Position numbers and translations under genes: made by a program. Below are positions 1-11,352 of a stretch of 64,000 nt of DNA, one piece after another (the stretch's first letter is position 1; every line of letters begins with the position of its first letter). This DNA is from Kuschelorhynchus macadamiae (taxonomy: Eukaryota > Arthropoda > Insecta > Coleoptera > Curculionidae): NCBI GenBank assembly GCA_030620095.1, contig JAUTXW010005222.1:310001-374000 (forward strand), in the 5' to 3' direction. The notes beneath the pieces are model-generated. The model saw only the letters and a list, made by a program, of their open reading frames with translations, was not told the DNA's origin and ran no database searches.

Positions 1-739
1 AAATATATCTACCTACCCAATGATATTTTTTTTTATTAGGTAAATTTACAAACTATCTCAAAATGATGCTCAATAAAGCTAATAATAAAGCATTCATATA
101 CTGCGTTTGTACACTAAGAATTGTCTTTCTCTATTCAGCCATTTAAATATATTGTATACTTTTATATAGTTTTTTCTTCATTTAATTTAAAGTTTTATTT
201 CTTTCAGAAAGTATTACCAATGTTCCATTATTTTTGTGATGTATCCTATTATTTAAATTTTTTCCGTCGATTTCATAAATTTTTGGGCTAATACTAGAAT
301 ACTAAAAAAATATATATATATGTAATTTTTCTGACTTGGGTAAAATCTTTGGTAGTTTTGTATTTTTGAAGATTGTACGACACAAGTATTACTGCAGAGA
401 AAGGTATAATCGCAGTGGGAATGTGACCTGAACGATTTTGGTTACTCCAGAATTGTATTTCTTTTTAATGGAATAGTTCTTAAATTAGCCAAAAATTGAA
501 TTATACTGAAGATAATTTAGTACGAAAATCTTACTACAAGTATACAAATCGTATCCACAGCTGCTTAGGATACCTAATTCAAGATAGATTATATCTAAAA
601 TTTAATTTTATCCTGGGAATATATAAATATTTCCGATAGCAAGTAACTGTACACACTGCCCTACTTGTGTTGTTTTTAATAGTCCAATCAATCTGTTGTT
701 TGAAATAAAAAATAAATTAGGGGTACGGTACCGGTGGTT
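1..739. other. AT-rich intronic sequence, nothing recognised
   Basis: Low-complexity AT-rich sequence with short A and T runs. No frame shows a recognisable domain and no structured repeat was seen. Confidence 0.5.
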
Positions 740-826
740 GGAAGATTCGGAAGTGCAAAATCACCATTTGATGTATTCTCACGTGTTTCGGAATCACTAT
801 CGTCTTCAAAATACTTTAAATTGATT
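740..826 (-). repeat. possible PLE terminal-repeat scrap, hammerhead-like
   Basis: Read on the minus strand this stretch has TTGAAGA, then a short possible stem, then GAAACACGTG. The order (CTGAnGA, stem, GAAAC) resembles the ribozyme-bearing terminal repeats of Penelope-like elements elsewhere in the window. The first core base and part of the stem are lost, so it would be a decayed copy at best. Confidence 0.25.
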
Positions 827-1339
827 TATTTCGTTTCCTGTTTGCCTAAGAAAATAAAGCGTTAGGATAAAACTTGTAGAGTTGGAACAAGTCTTTGTCC
901 TAGGCCGTGCTGTCTGCAGTTAGTTTCCAAAAATATAGAGGTCGCCAGAGCTTTAAAAAATCAGTTTTTTCTTAGTCGTGAAAATATAAGTAAATGTATA
1001 CACTAGTATACACATTTTTTCAAGTTGGCAAGTACTTTCCATACATACCCCTTTTTACGATTTTTGAGACAACAACTAAAAATCCTGTAAAAAGTTGGTT
1101 GTACTTATTTTTGATGCATATAGAACTTTAGCACTTTAACTCAGAGAGTTTGAGAATGCCCTCTAACTTTTTGAAAAGAAGCTACAAATTCTCCGTCATT
1201 GGACAAAGTTTTTTGCAAATGTCGAGTTATTTAACTCTTATCTTAATAATTTTTTGCTCCGGCAAACAAGTTGGTTCCATAGTTTTAGGCGGGCAGTCTG
1301 CAGCAAATATTAGTGGTTTAAAAGTCCAAAAAGGAAGAG

Positions 1340-1610
1340 TAAAATGAATTTCACCTTTCAGATTATCAACACGCCGGCCCAGTTCGATGGGGTTGTAATA
1401 TGTGGGTAAATTCACACTCCCGGCCATCACATATCCTCTCACGTGGAGGGGATGGCCGAGGTTTGGACTCATCGACAAACTGTAGGGCCTGTCTGGCTGA
1501 AATTCTACCAGACGTAAACTCCTTCCCCTATCCCAAAAAAGGTGATACTAGTAGGCACGCACCCTGACTACTCCCTATGTGTTGTCTGAACGAAAAATTA
1601 ACGAAAAATT
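1340..1610 (+). repeat. GC-rich island, possible SINE or other repeat scrap
   Basis: This block is much richer in GC than its surroundings. Around 1451-1465 it contains TGGCCGAGGTTTGG, which resembles a tRNA-Leu/Ser A box. About 45 bases on, GGCTGAAATTC loosely resembles a B box. That would fit a tRNA-derived SINE, but no A-rich tail or second copy was seen. A decayed piece of another transposon is equally possible. Confidence 0.25.
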
Positions 1611-3822
1611 GGTTAGAATGGCTATCTAAACCAAAAATGTGAAGTCAAGTCAAGATTTTACCCTTCCGATCACCGCAAATCACATTCAGCCTACATGCAA
1701 CTTGTTTGATCTACCAACTTTTATTACAACAGATTTATTGTACTAAAAAGAACTGAAATACAAGAAATTCTGACGGCTTTGCATTATAGCGAAGGTTCCT
1801 CTTGTACATTCGCAAATAGCACAATATTTAGCTCATGAACTTATCATTTGATCAACTAATTTTGAAGACGAAGACATAAAGGTTTTTAAGTACACTACAT
1901 TTCATATGTATTATTTAAGTCTCATCTTTATCTCCCTTGACGTCCTTATAGTTTACGTGAGGTACACAGTGTTCGCAAGAATTTAGTAATGAAATAGACA
2001 ATATTTAGGCAAAAAAAAATATTTTAGTTTTATTACGTTATTCGAGTATAAAAGCAGTGTTAGGCCATTTGTAGTAGGATAATTTATAAATCTCTTGTCT
2101 TTAAACTATAGTATTTTATATTTAATGTGTATACGTATAGTATACACATTATAGTATTCTTGAGACAATTTTATTTGAGCCTTTTAAAGTATTACAAACC
2201 GTAAATGCTTCTTACCAAAATATAGAACCTCAACTTTTTTGGCAGTTTTTTTATTATTTATAATAACACTCAGAGTGTTGTCAATCACGGGAGAAGATAA
2301 ATAAAAGAAAAATAATAAAAATTAATAACGGGTCATAGTTCATAGCTCAAGATACACTATCTTTTAAGGGCAGGAGCAAGGTAATCAAAATATTATGTCA
2401 TTACGTTTTGTTTGTTTGTTTTTTTTTTAATTTAAAAATCGAAATACTCCATCATAGATACTTTTAATGTATTTAAATATTTATATACAGTGCTATTGTT
2501 TAACCTGACATACGTCAACTTCCTTCTAAAAGATAAAGGTAATAAGAATCAAATACTTTTTTTCAATGGCAACATCGTATTTCCTTCAAACATTTTCCGG
2601 GGGTAGGGATATACTCTACATTTTATTAGTTTGAAAACCGATTTTTTTATTAGCTCTAAAACAGCATTTCGTGTAAAGAAATTTAACTTTATTGTTTAAA
2701 ATATCAGAGGTTAAGAATTATGTTTAAAAATGACATTCAAATAAAATATTCTTAAAACAAAATTTGTCCATTTTTTAAATTAAACTAACTTCTATAAGTT
2801 TTGTTTTGAAAAAAATGGTTAACATCTTTAAATAAAGGAGTTGCGAAAATCCATCGAAATTTCCTAAAAAAAGTGATGCTGTTTAAAAAAATAGTATTTT
2901 TATCTATACTGCTTATACCGACAACGTTGCAAAACATGTATTTCTCATATTTTCCTACTAAGGTCGATTTCTTTAAATTTTCTTTAGAATATATAAATGG
3001 GTCTCTTTAAATTAAGTTAAAAAGTTAGACTATATCGGATTTAAACAAACTAGTAGTGTATATATTTATGAAATAATTTTAAATGCCAATATGAGAAAAA
3101 TTGCTTCAAATTGCTTAATTTTACCTTTTTAACAGAAAACATGATCAAAAGAGTTTGTCAGCTAAACAACAAATCGTTCTTTAATATATTTTCAAAAAAT
3201 TATTAGTTAAATTTATAACTAAATATATATTTATAACTAAAGTTTAATTAAATAGTTGACGTAAGAACTGACAAATGAATAATAACAAAATCAGCAGGGA
3301 TTAAAATATCAACCACTTGTAGGTGACAGGAAGTGAGTTAAAAGGTTAGCCGATTTGCACATTTACGTATTATACCTGGAATTATATCACAAACAGATAA
3401 GGTTATTTTTGTTTTTTTTTGTGTTCTCTCTTAAACCCAAGTTCTTCCAGCATGTCGGCGACGAGCATAGTCGCTCTTTTTTACTGAAATAATTTCGTGT
3501 CTGCAAGCAGTTAAGAAAAATTATATAACAAAAATAATAATATGTTTTAACTCTGTGATTTGAAAATTTAGGACTTTAGGCTTAGGGTTATCTTTCGATA
3601 TATTTCTATTTAATATTACAAACTAGAATTTAATTGTTTTCTTTATCCCTGCTTAAATTATCTTCTTAAGGACACAATAAATTTTAAACACTGTAAGAAA
3701 ACATTTGCCGCACTACTCACTCACTACTTTGCTAAAAATTAACGTTACAATAAATAGCATATAAAAGCTACAAGGAAAAAAAGAATTCTCTTTATATAGA
3801 ACGAAAGGTTTCACGGTTGTGA
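1611..3822. other. AT-rich intronic sequence, nothing recognised
   Basis: No reading frame with recognisable domains, no inverted or tandem repeat that stands out, only A/T runs and short ATATAT tracts. Confidence 0.5.
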
Positions 3823-4062
3823 TCAATTAAGGAATAAGGTTCTTGGGATTAGATCGTGTTAAAATGGAATAACGTTTCGACGTTTCGCCTTCGATTGCTC
3901 GAGGCATTTTCAGAGATCTTTAATTCACGAGATCGGAACACTGAATACACTGTTCTCGTGAAGTAAAGATCCCTGAAGATGTCTGCCAGAATCGAAGGTG
4001 AAACATCGGTAAGTAATTCTATTTTGACACGGTTTAATCCCAAGAACCATGATTTCTTAAGA
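3823..4062. repeat. foldback element (PLE-terminal-repeat type), copy 1
   Basis: The two ends are inverted copies. The left arm reads CAATTAAGGAATAAGGTTCTTGGGATTA followed by a CGTTTCGACGTTTCGCCTTC block; the right arm ends in TAATCCCAAGAACC then ATGATTTCTTAA. Each arm, read towards its own end, has CTGAA(G/A)ATG, a possible stem, then (G)GAAAC. This is the order of core blocks in a hammerhead ribozyme, but stem III would be only one pair. Related copies lie near 8.5, 35.9 and 41.1 kb. I infer a foldback derived from the terminal repeat of a Penelope-like element. Confidence 0.6.
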
Positions 4063-5259
4063 GTTCTTTTTATTTTCGTATGGATAAAAGATAGAAATAA
4101 CATGACGAGCCCAAAGATATAATATAAGTAATTTAGGTACAGGGACATGACATAATAAGCTTGGATATAATAAATATATTTTACTGTAACATTAGGATAG
4201 TATCAGATATACCTATTCGACTTCTATCTGTTAAAATAAAATAATAATTAAAAAATGCGCAGTATTTTCCCTAAATATGTATACCTAAATCGGAAAACTT
4301 GTGCTTCTACATAGTTCATTTTTTGCAGCTAAATATTTGGTTAGGTGAAACTGTAAATGTTAACTGACTGTTATGCTTTTCCATTTTCGTGCTTTATTTA
4401 TACATAGTCTTGCAATCAATAATAAAAAAAAAAACGTTTTATGTTTTTTCTTTGTTTCTCTCGAGTCGCTGAAAACCTTTAGCGGCAGTTTGAGAACTTA
4501 CAAAATCAAATAGTATCAATATTTTATAAATGACGGATAGGTTGACACAGAAGCTTCCTTGTGATAGAATTGTTTTTTAATCAAGGAGGAAAACAAATTT
4601 TACCCTTCTTGTTAAATTAAGAATTTATTAAAACAAGAATTCCACGTAAAGGCTATCTGCAAATATTTTTAATAAAACAATGATAACATAATAGCATTTC
4701 TTTATTTTTCAAAATTAATAATTCTATTCTTACATTCCTTTTTAATTTTTAACCTTTTAAATAAATTCGCTTCTGCTGACAAAAATAGGAATTTATTACA
4801 AATGAAAGTCCCGGTAAAGGTTTTTTACCGATTTCTACTTTTTACAAAAATGGACCTAGCTTTTTACATTTTTTGATGTTTTTTTAATTGGTTATCTGCA
4901 GTTATTTTTATATTTTCTTATTTCTAAATTTAAAATAAATTAATACAAATGTGTTACTTTTAACCTTCTTAATTAAAAATAAAATATGGCAAAAGGAAGG
5001 TTTTGAAAGATTATTTAAAACGTCTTGTTGGGTTGTCATTTTATTCGACTATACTGCATCTTAATCAGGATCTGGCGAATTGTCGGCACATTTTTTTTCG
5101 GTCTTTCAGGCTTAAATTATAAAATATAAATATTAAAATGATTTTATCCTAATAATGTATTGGTCTAAAATATACGCCGAGTGAATGATATATATTTGCT
5201 ATACCTATTTATATTCTTTTGTTCCTACTTTTGATATTTTTTTTTGCCTAAGCAATTTG
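4063..5259. other. AT-rich intronic sequence, nothing recognised
   Basis: No domains, inverted repeats or tandem arrays were recognised in this stretch. Confidence 0.5.
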
Positions 5260-5400
5260 GCTGAGAATGACAATGATTCGAAAATTAATTAGGTGACTAT
5301 GTTAACTAGCCGAATGTATGGCTCAGGTAGTACTCAAAAAATAATTGTAATGTGCTAATACAACTACAAATAAAAGCTTTATTCTATTCTAATTATATAA
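5260..5400 (+). repeat. possible 3' tail of a non-LTR retrotransposon
   Basis: The segment ending AAATAAAAGCTTTATTCTATTCTA has the polyadenylation-signal plus short-repeat tail typical of Jockey/CR1-type LINE 3' ends in insects. No coding part is attached, as expected of a strongly 5'-truncated copy. Confidence 0.25.
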
Positions 5401-5874
5401 TAAAGGTTTAATAATGTTGCTACCTATCATGGAATTTATTATCTTCCTACGGAAACAATATTATATGACAAAAACATAACACGTCTTAAGAGGGCGTGCT
5501 CAAACTAAGGATTAAAAATATTTATATTAGTTTCTGGTATTAAAAGGCAATATTACGGTACACTTAATGGGTTATATGGATCGGTTGGTAATGAAACCCA
5601 ATGTTAATCTGCCAACGTTTCCAGAAATATGTTTCCATTCTCAAGGTTCAACAAGAATTTGAAAAAAGTTTAAAAAATATATATACATAAAAAAAATTAA
5701 ACATGCAGATGTCATTCATAGTTTAATAAAATACTAGTATTATTAAATAAATGTCAATAAGGATCACAATACAAATTAAAATTCGATTAAAATATTTTAT
5801 AATTCGTTTTTTTAACTGGTTTAAACAAATTAATTATAAAATACGTTTAAAAGTCACACAAGAAAAGGACGGGA
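5401..5874. other. AT-rich intronic sequence, nothing recognised
   Basis: Short A/T runs only. No domain or repeat was recognised. Confidence 0.45.
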
Positions 5875-5955
5875 ACTTATAATTATAGTGGGACCCACTA
5901 CGTTTAAAAAAATACAACTTTGGGTAGTTTTTTTGTGACACTCTGTATATAAAAA
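5875..5955. repeat. mariner terminal-repeat-like scrap
   Basis: The run GGGACCC, then TTTAAAAAAATACAACTTTGGGT, then GACACTCTGTATAT resembles the inner half of the terminal repeat of the mariner relative at 15.4-17.8 kb. That repeat has the same order of a GACCCAAAGTTGTG block and a GACACCCTGTATAT block. It is probably an old related MITE or fragment. Confidence 0.35.
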
Positions 5956-6539
5956 AATATTTTATACAAAAAAGATAAATAAGACGCTACAGCCATAGCA
6001 TTTTTTTTTTAATGTAAAAGGGTTAACATTTAGAATGGTTCACACTGTGCATGTATGTATACCGATAAACAGATTTGGATCGAACAAAAAGAAGAGTAAA
6101 CACCACATATCCGAATACACATGATTTTAATACAGGTTTCAAAGTACAGAATATTAGAATATAATTATTTAACAGAATACAAATAAAGGAATAGATTATT
6201 AGAAAACAAAAAACCCGACTGCTTATAAATAATATATTAATATAGGAAAATAAACTACAAAATATATTAATATAAGCGACAGTTTACTTTATATAGGCAC
6301 CCAATATACCGTATAAAGCAGAAAATAAAAATAAAACTACTACTGAAAAAAACATCTCCAATATCATGTTTGCACCGCTAACCTATTTGTTATTTTTATA
6401 ATAATTACAACAAAATTCGGAATGAAAATGTTATAAAATGTGTTACAACTTATAAAATTTGAGTAGCGTCCATATAATTCTTCTTTTCGATCTTTATTAA
6501 TCTTTACCGCCCCTAGAAACATTTGAGGAAATATTTGTG

Positions 6540-6830
6540 GATGTCTGTATACATGTCATATTAAAATGTCCCTCTTCTCAAATTTTCTATATTGCCGTCG
6601 TGTCAGCAAAGCACACCTTGACAATGGGACATTTTTGTTTAAAAATGAGAAATTTGAGCATTTTTTTAAACTCAATTTTATCCCATTTCTTGACGTAGGT
6701 CAAAAACAAATATGTTGTGCAGCAAATGAAACTTTTGACTTTACCGATCACGGTTTTTCTAGGAGGTTCGATGACCTAGAACCAAAACTAAACGTAAAAT
6801 AACTGCTTATATTTGGGACACCATGTATGC
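6540..6830. repeat. possible MITE ending in GGGACACCATGTAT
   Basis: A more complex stretch that ends in TTGGGACACCATGTAT, close to the GGGACACCCTGTAT end of the mariner-type repeats in this window. The matching left end is not clear. A 78-codon open frame lies inside (6566-6802) but shows no recognised domain and is probably chance. Confidence 0.25.
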
Positions 6831-7139
6831 TGTATCAGCATATTATGTATATATATTTAAAACCGTCTTACTAAACTCTTCAATTTGGAGCTATCATAAT
6901 GAATTTTGAAAATATCTTTTTTTTTGTTGGGCAAAATGACGTAGTATTTTCGCCATTTTGATTTTTATAAGCAAGCCTAGCAAAGAATACTTGCGATAAA
7001 GACGCATTTTTTAATGACCCACTCATGAAAATCGGTCCCTCCTTTACATGCGCAGTCAGGTAAAAAGCAGTCGAATACAGATTACTACCAGAAAAGGAGT
7101 TGTTATTTTCCCCGAAGAGAGAAGTATTGTAATCGCGAA

Positions 7140-7560
7140 AAAATTACATCCCGAGATTTTTGTAGGTCTCTATTTTTTGTGTCGGTCTGTCTGTACGCGG
7201 CATAGCTTATAACCTACTTATCCGATTAACTTCACATTTTGAAGAAAAATCAAGGGTCCTATGTGGGTAGATTGGCAACATTTTGGTTAAAATCCAGTCC
7301 GATGGAACAAAATGGTGGCTTCACAAATTATAAAAAAAAATCATTATTTAGAAACTACTGATCGAATGGACTCCAAATTTTGCACAAACATCAAATGTGA
7401 CAAAGTAGTAAATTGTTCAATGAAGTCATTATGGCCGACAAAATGGCCACCTAATAAAATGTCTAAATAATCGGAAAAAAATCCATTTCTTAGAGTAAAA
7501 TCTTTTTTTATAGAGGAAAATGTTAAACGACATATTTTATGGGCCACCTATATAAATAAA
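7140..7560. repeat. dispersed repeat shared in reverse with 31.5-32.0 kb
   Basis: Contains GTCGGTCTGTCTGTACG and then phrases such as AATCAAGGGTCC, ACATTTTGGTTAAA and AAAATGGTGGC. The reverse complement of 31.48-31.99 kb shows the same phrases in the same order (AATCGAGGGTCATATAGG, ACATTTTGGGTAAAG, AAAATGGCGTC). The motif seems to recur about every 100 bases inside each copy, so this is a decayed internally repeated element of unknown class. Confidence 0.5.
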
Positions 7561-7959
7561 ATTATAAAAAAGTAATATTATTAATGATAAAAATATATTA
7601 AACAAAGAATTTCCTCGAACAGAATTTCACTAAACAGAGATTATATATTTTACGAATCCATATAATTTTGTAGTAAAAACTTAAAAATTTTAAAATAAAT
7701 AACAGTTTATATGATTTGTATAAAGTTATTACCAAATAATTAAGTGCATATATAAACTGATTTTGTTAAACTGAATTAAAAAAAAACTCAAGTTCGCATT
7801 TTATGACATTTTTGAAATTAATCAATAATTATATCTTTAAAAGTAGCGATTATAAAAAGAAATTTCTTGTCTTGTCTTGTTAGTTTGTTCACAACATTCA
7901 GACTAATCTACTATCTCTAGTCATTTCTAAGTGTAAACTAAAAGCTAATATTAAAACTA

Positions 7960-9440
7960 CGTGGTTATGTACTATGTGTGGGCAGTGATGCATGCGCCCA
8001 TGCCTACTAGTCATAAAACTTCCAAGCCTGTTAGGTTTTTCAATATTCAGCTTGCTGAAAATGTGGTTATCTCCAATAATTGCTGCTTCTTTGAATTTTC
8101 TTTTTCTCCAGTGCTACTCTTTGCCTATAATTTAAGCCTCAGACATGTTATTCTAAGGTGTTTATCCTCTTTGCGTGTGTTTTTATTATTCAAACATTTC
8201 TCCTTCAAGAGATCGCATTGTTGAACCTACGTATGAATTACCGCAATTAAAGGGATTCGATAAAAAAAGTTCTTTATTCAGTAATTCTGTTTGGTTTGGT
8301 TTTAGCCAACAAGGTGCTAGTATATTCCCGAATATAACGGACATATTTTGGTTCCCTTGTTTTGCCGAATCTTCTTAATTTTCTTTGATATCTGCCTTAC
8401 ATACGGAATTATTTCAAGAGAATCTGTCGACTAGACTTTATTTGTGCGTACATCGTTCTTTTTTGACATTTGGAAATTGTGTTAAAAATCATATTGTTTG
8501 GTTTCACTACTACTCTTGGGATTAAATCGTGTCAAATTGGAGTTACTATCCGAGGTGTCGCCTTCGATTGCAGGATGCATCTTCAAGGATTTTTATTCTA
8601 CGAGATCTAAACACTGAATATCAGTCTAATCCCAAGAACCATGACTTCCTAATTGACCAAAGTCTTGAAAGCTTCTGTTCTGAATTGTATACAGTCTTTA
8701 TAATTCCTGGCTTCGTCGCCGCTGAATGGTTAGACTTTGAGTTGAGTTACTACCCCGTATAAGTGGGTTTCCTCTAAACAGGGTTGTTAATAGAGTTTTT
8801 TAACGAGAACATCAAGAAAAGGTAACCATGAATCTTGCTTTATATTCATAGTGAAGTTTCTAGTTACGCGTATACTATTTAAATGACCTAGGAACTCCAA
8901 GTTGTGGAGTTGTCTTTATCCCCTATGATGCAAATAGACATATTGTAGTCAAAACCTCGGTTTGTAGTTTCGGTTGCGTATATTTCGAACTATTCCATAA
9001 ACAAATTAACAACTACTGGAGAGAAAGAAGGACAGATGAACCCATCGGGAGGGCGTCTTTTTGGACGTATAACTTTTTTCTGCTTGAAAATAAGCATTAC
9101 GAAGAGACAACTCTATCAGAACTATCACTCCGTCCATATAGAGCGTGCTGCGTTCCTCTAATATTTGATCATCCCTTAGCTTTGGTTTGATTTCTGATAA
9201 TAACGACTCTTCCAACAGGGTATTTGAGGTCTGAATTTTTAACAAATTAATTTCATTGGTTTTGTAGAGCTTGAATGACTTATAACAGTTATTTCGAATG
9301 TTCCTGGAGATGCATATTGGTTGATGACAATCATCAAAACAAAGCTTAGTTGCTTGCCTCTGGAGGGAGTGATGTACCTGCTGTAGTGCCTTCGTAATAC
9401 TTACTTTCAAGTAAAAGATAAGTTCTACACCCAGGAGAGG
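7960..9440 (-). pseudogene. Penelope-like element remnant (RT + GIY-YIG), PLE-1
   Basis: A dead copy of a Penelope-like retroelement, which encodes a reverse transcriptase fused to a GIY-YIG endonuclease. On the minus strand, 9410-9006 is open and reads through the palm region with KLRDDQILEERSTL and ELSLRNAYFQ, both typical of this RT class. In other frames further on come a MGSS-type block, LPFLDVLV and the IIKT connection. After an interruption at 8516-8655, the C-terminal part resumes with IIPYVRQISKKIKKI (about 8370-8424) and NCGNSYVGSTMRSLE (about 8200-8270), the GIY-YIG core. Stops and frame changes are frequent. Its 5' side faces PLE-2 at 9.64 kb, so the two stand head to head. The class is secure; the subfamily is not. 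Confidence 0.8.
8516..8655. repeat. foldback element, copy 2, inserted in PLE-1
   Basis: Begins CTTGGGATTAAATCGTGTC and ends TAATCCCAAGAACC, perfect inverted ends shared with the 3.8-kb foldback. Inside are the same TGTCGCCTTCGATTGCA and ACGAGATCTAAACACTGAATA blocks. It separates the RT part from the nuclease part of PLE-1, so it is either a later insertion or the edge of a rearranged terminal repeat. The right side carries the shared ATGACTTCCTAATTGA extension. Confidence 0.6.
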
Positions 9441-9639
9441 CGCCTCCCATGGGCTAATCTGTGTTTTCGATAGTAACTAATATATTTATGGAATAGTGCG
9501 AAACCTACCCACTTTTATTTAAACGGGTCATAGATAACAAACTTAAAGCGGTCCTAAGTCTTTAAAATACTATACGATTATAAAGTTTATTTCTAGATAT
9601 GTGGAGGTGGAGCAAGATTCATGTTTGATCTGTCTTTAT

Positions 9640-10310
9640 GTTCCTGTTAAAAAAATATAATGTTATTAATACCTCTGTTTACCAACCATTCTGCAGAGAC
9701 AAAGCACAGACTCATAAGGACTATATAACGGAACAGTAGCGTTATGTACCCATCAGCTTTCCCTAGACGAAGATCAGCAATATTAAAGAAGATCTCATGC
9801 AGTGTGGTTTTACCGAAAAGCTGATTTTTTAACAGAATTTCCAAATGACAAGAGAAGAGCGGTATATGCCTAGTGAAAACCAGTCAACAAGCTCTCTTAT
9901 TATATTAATTCCGTATGCAAGAGAATTTTGAGAGGTAATAAGATGGCCAAACAAAGAGCATACAAATGCAAAAAGACACTCAAGGGCTTGTTGACTAAAA
10001 CCAAACTAAATACAATAAATCATAGAAAGAATTGTATTAATCAAGTATATTGTGAGTGCGGCGAATCCTGCATAGTCAAATAAAGCCTCCTTTTGAATTT
10101 CTGAACACCAAAAACTCAGAGGAGAGATATCAAGATCGTGTATTGCCGAGCATGCTTGGTCTTAACACTATAGATTGCAGAGGTCTGAGACCGGAAATTT
10201 TACAAGAAAAACAGCAGTGGATAAAAAGAACATTCAAGGAAGCAGCCTTTATTGAATATAACAATTGAATTTTCAACAAGCCGCATATTTAAATGCCTAA
10301 TGTTTGACGA
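9640..10310 (+). pseudogene. Penelope-like element remnant (C-terminal half), PLE-2
   Basis: Plus-strand frames show the end of a PLE reverse transcriptase and its GIY-YIG nuclease. IKEDLMQCGF is followed by SLIILIPYARE, then LLTKTK and QVYCECGESC (about 10045-10078, the GIY-YIG entry with its cysteine pair), and finally KQQWIKRTFKEAAFIEYNN near 10215-10268, the usual C-terminal stretch. Frames change several times and a stop follows the cysteine motif, so the copy is dead. It runs away from PLE-1, with the two 5'-truncated sides only about 200 bases apart. Confidence 0.75.
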
Positions 10311-10340
10311 CTTTTACTAAGTTAAGTTAGGTTAGGTTAG

Positions 10341-11267
10341 AGCTTTACGCATCACGCGCATACCTTGTATATAAGCCCTTAATCTTAAGCTTACTTTTTT
10401 ACTTTGTCCTTGATAACGACTACAGAGAGTACACGTTGTGACTAAACTAAGAATAAAGACAATACAATTTCTACAAGTAAGTTCTTTTCAGTATATTTAT
10501 GTTGTACCTATATTGTTTTAATATAAGCAATGTATTACTTATTTATAATTCTCATTGCATGACGTTTTTAAAACGTGATGAGTTATTTGTAAATGCATTA
10601 ACATTTTATTAAACTGTATTAGGATATCAAAATCGTTTAGCAAATTTTTAAAAACAAAATTTAGTAAATTCCCTGAACTAATCAGCCACCTCTGATTTCT
10701 GGGGCTAACCTATATGTTTCTAAGATATAAAAATGAGAATTAGAGTATTTTTTATTTTCTTTTCATTTTGTTTACAAAATGTATTCCATGTATATGTTTT
10801 CATTCTGGAAATAAATATATTCTATATTATTTATTTTTCAAATATTTGACTTGATGATATTTGATTTTGATAGTAAAACCCAAAAGATGACATGTTTGAT
10901 GTTACTAAGTCTAGCAACATTACATCTGTGTATACTAAGAGAAAAAAGAAAGACATTTACGTATTCTATATACAATTCATAACAAAAAGGAAGTTTTTTT
11001 GTTAATGTTTTGATGAAAAATCTGTCTTAAATAATAAATAGTGTATATTTCTTTCTTTTTAATTTTCTTAAGCTGCAAATCATTCGAGATATATATTTGT
11101 AGACCTATAATAGAGTTTTAGATTTTTCATCGCATTATTATTTGTAGTTAAAGTAAACATTAAAATGCTAAGAGTAGGAACTTATGGTTAATTTTCCTGC
11201 GTAGATATCTTCGTTTAGTTGAAAAAATATACTTAGGTAAAATTTTACGTTTTCTGTCTGCTTTTAG
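10341..11267 (+). other. Rbp6 intron, upstream side
   Basis: AT-rich sequence without recognised domains or repeats. It ends in the acceptor of the Rbp6 exon, with a pyrimidine-rich run TTTTCTGTCTGCTTTTAG at 11250-11267. Confidence 0.6.
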
Positions 11268-11352
11268 GGGATTTGGATTTATCACATTCACGGACCCCTC
11301 CAGTGTAGATAAAGTCTTAGCCCAAGGAACACACGAGCTAGATGGAAAAAAG
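11268..11352 (+). CDS. Rbp6: Rbp6 (Musashi family) internal exon, RRM1 RNP1 half
   Basis: An 85-bp internal exon: one base completing a split codon (probably Arg), then 28 codons starting GFGFITF and ending HELDGKK. GFGFITF after Arg is the RNP1 signature of an RNA-recognition motif. The following DPSSVDKVLAQ and GTHELDGKK match RRM1 of the Musashi/Rbp6 subfamily. Drosophila Musashi itself differs here (VEKVL, TLDGKK), so Rbp6 is the better call. Members are neural and germline RNA-binding proteins that control translation through 3'UTR motifs. The acceptor is CTTTTAG|G and the donor AAAAAG|GTAAGC. The exon leaves in phase 0 and enters one base into a codon. The next exon (VDPK..AFPRRAHPK in relatives) and the preceding one were not found in this window. 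Confidence 0.88.

Noticed and set aside
3849..4148. 99-codon minus-strand open frame
   Set aside because: It reads through both arms of the foldback element.
9006..9410. 134-codon open frame as an independent gene
   Set aside because: Its wording is the palm region of a Penelope-like reverse transcriptase and it continues, broken, on the same strand.
10321..10342. TTAAGTTAGGTTAGGTTAG resembling the insect telomere repeat
   Set aside because: Only two to three units, one imperfect. Too short to call an interstitial telomere, although it lies just 3' of PLE-2.
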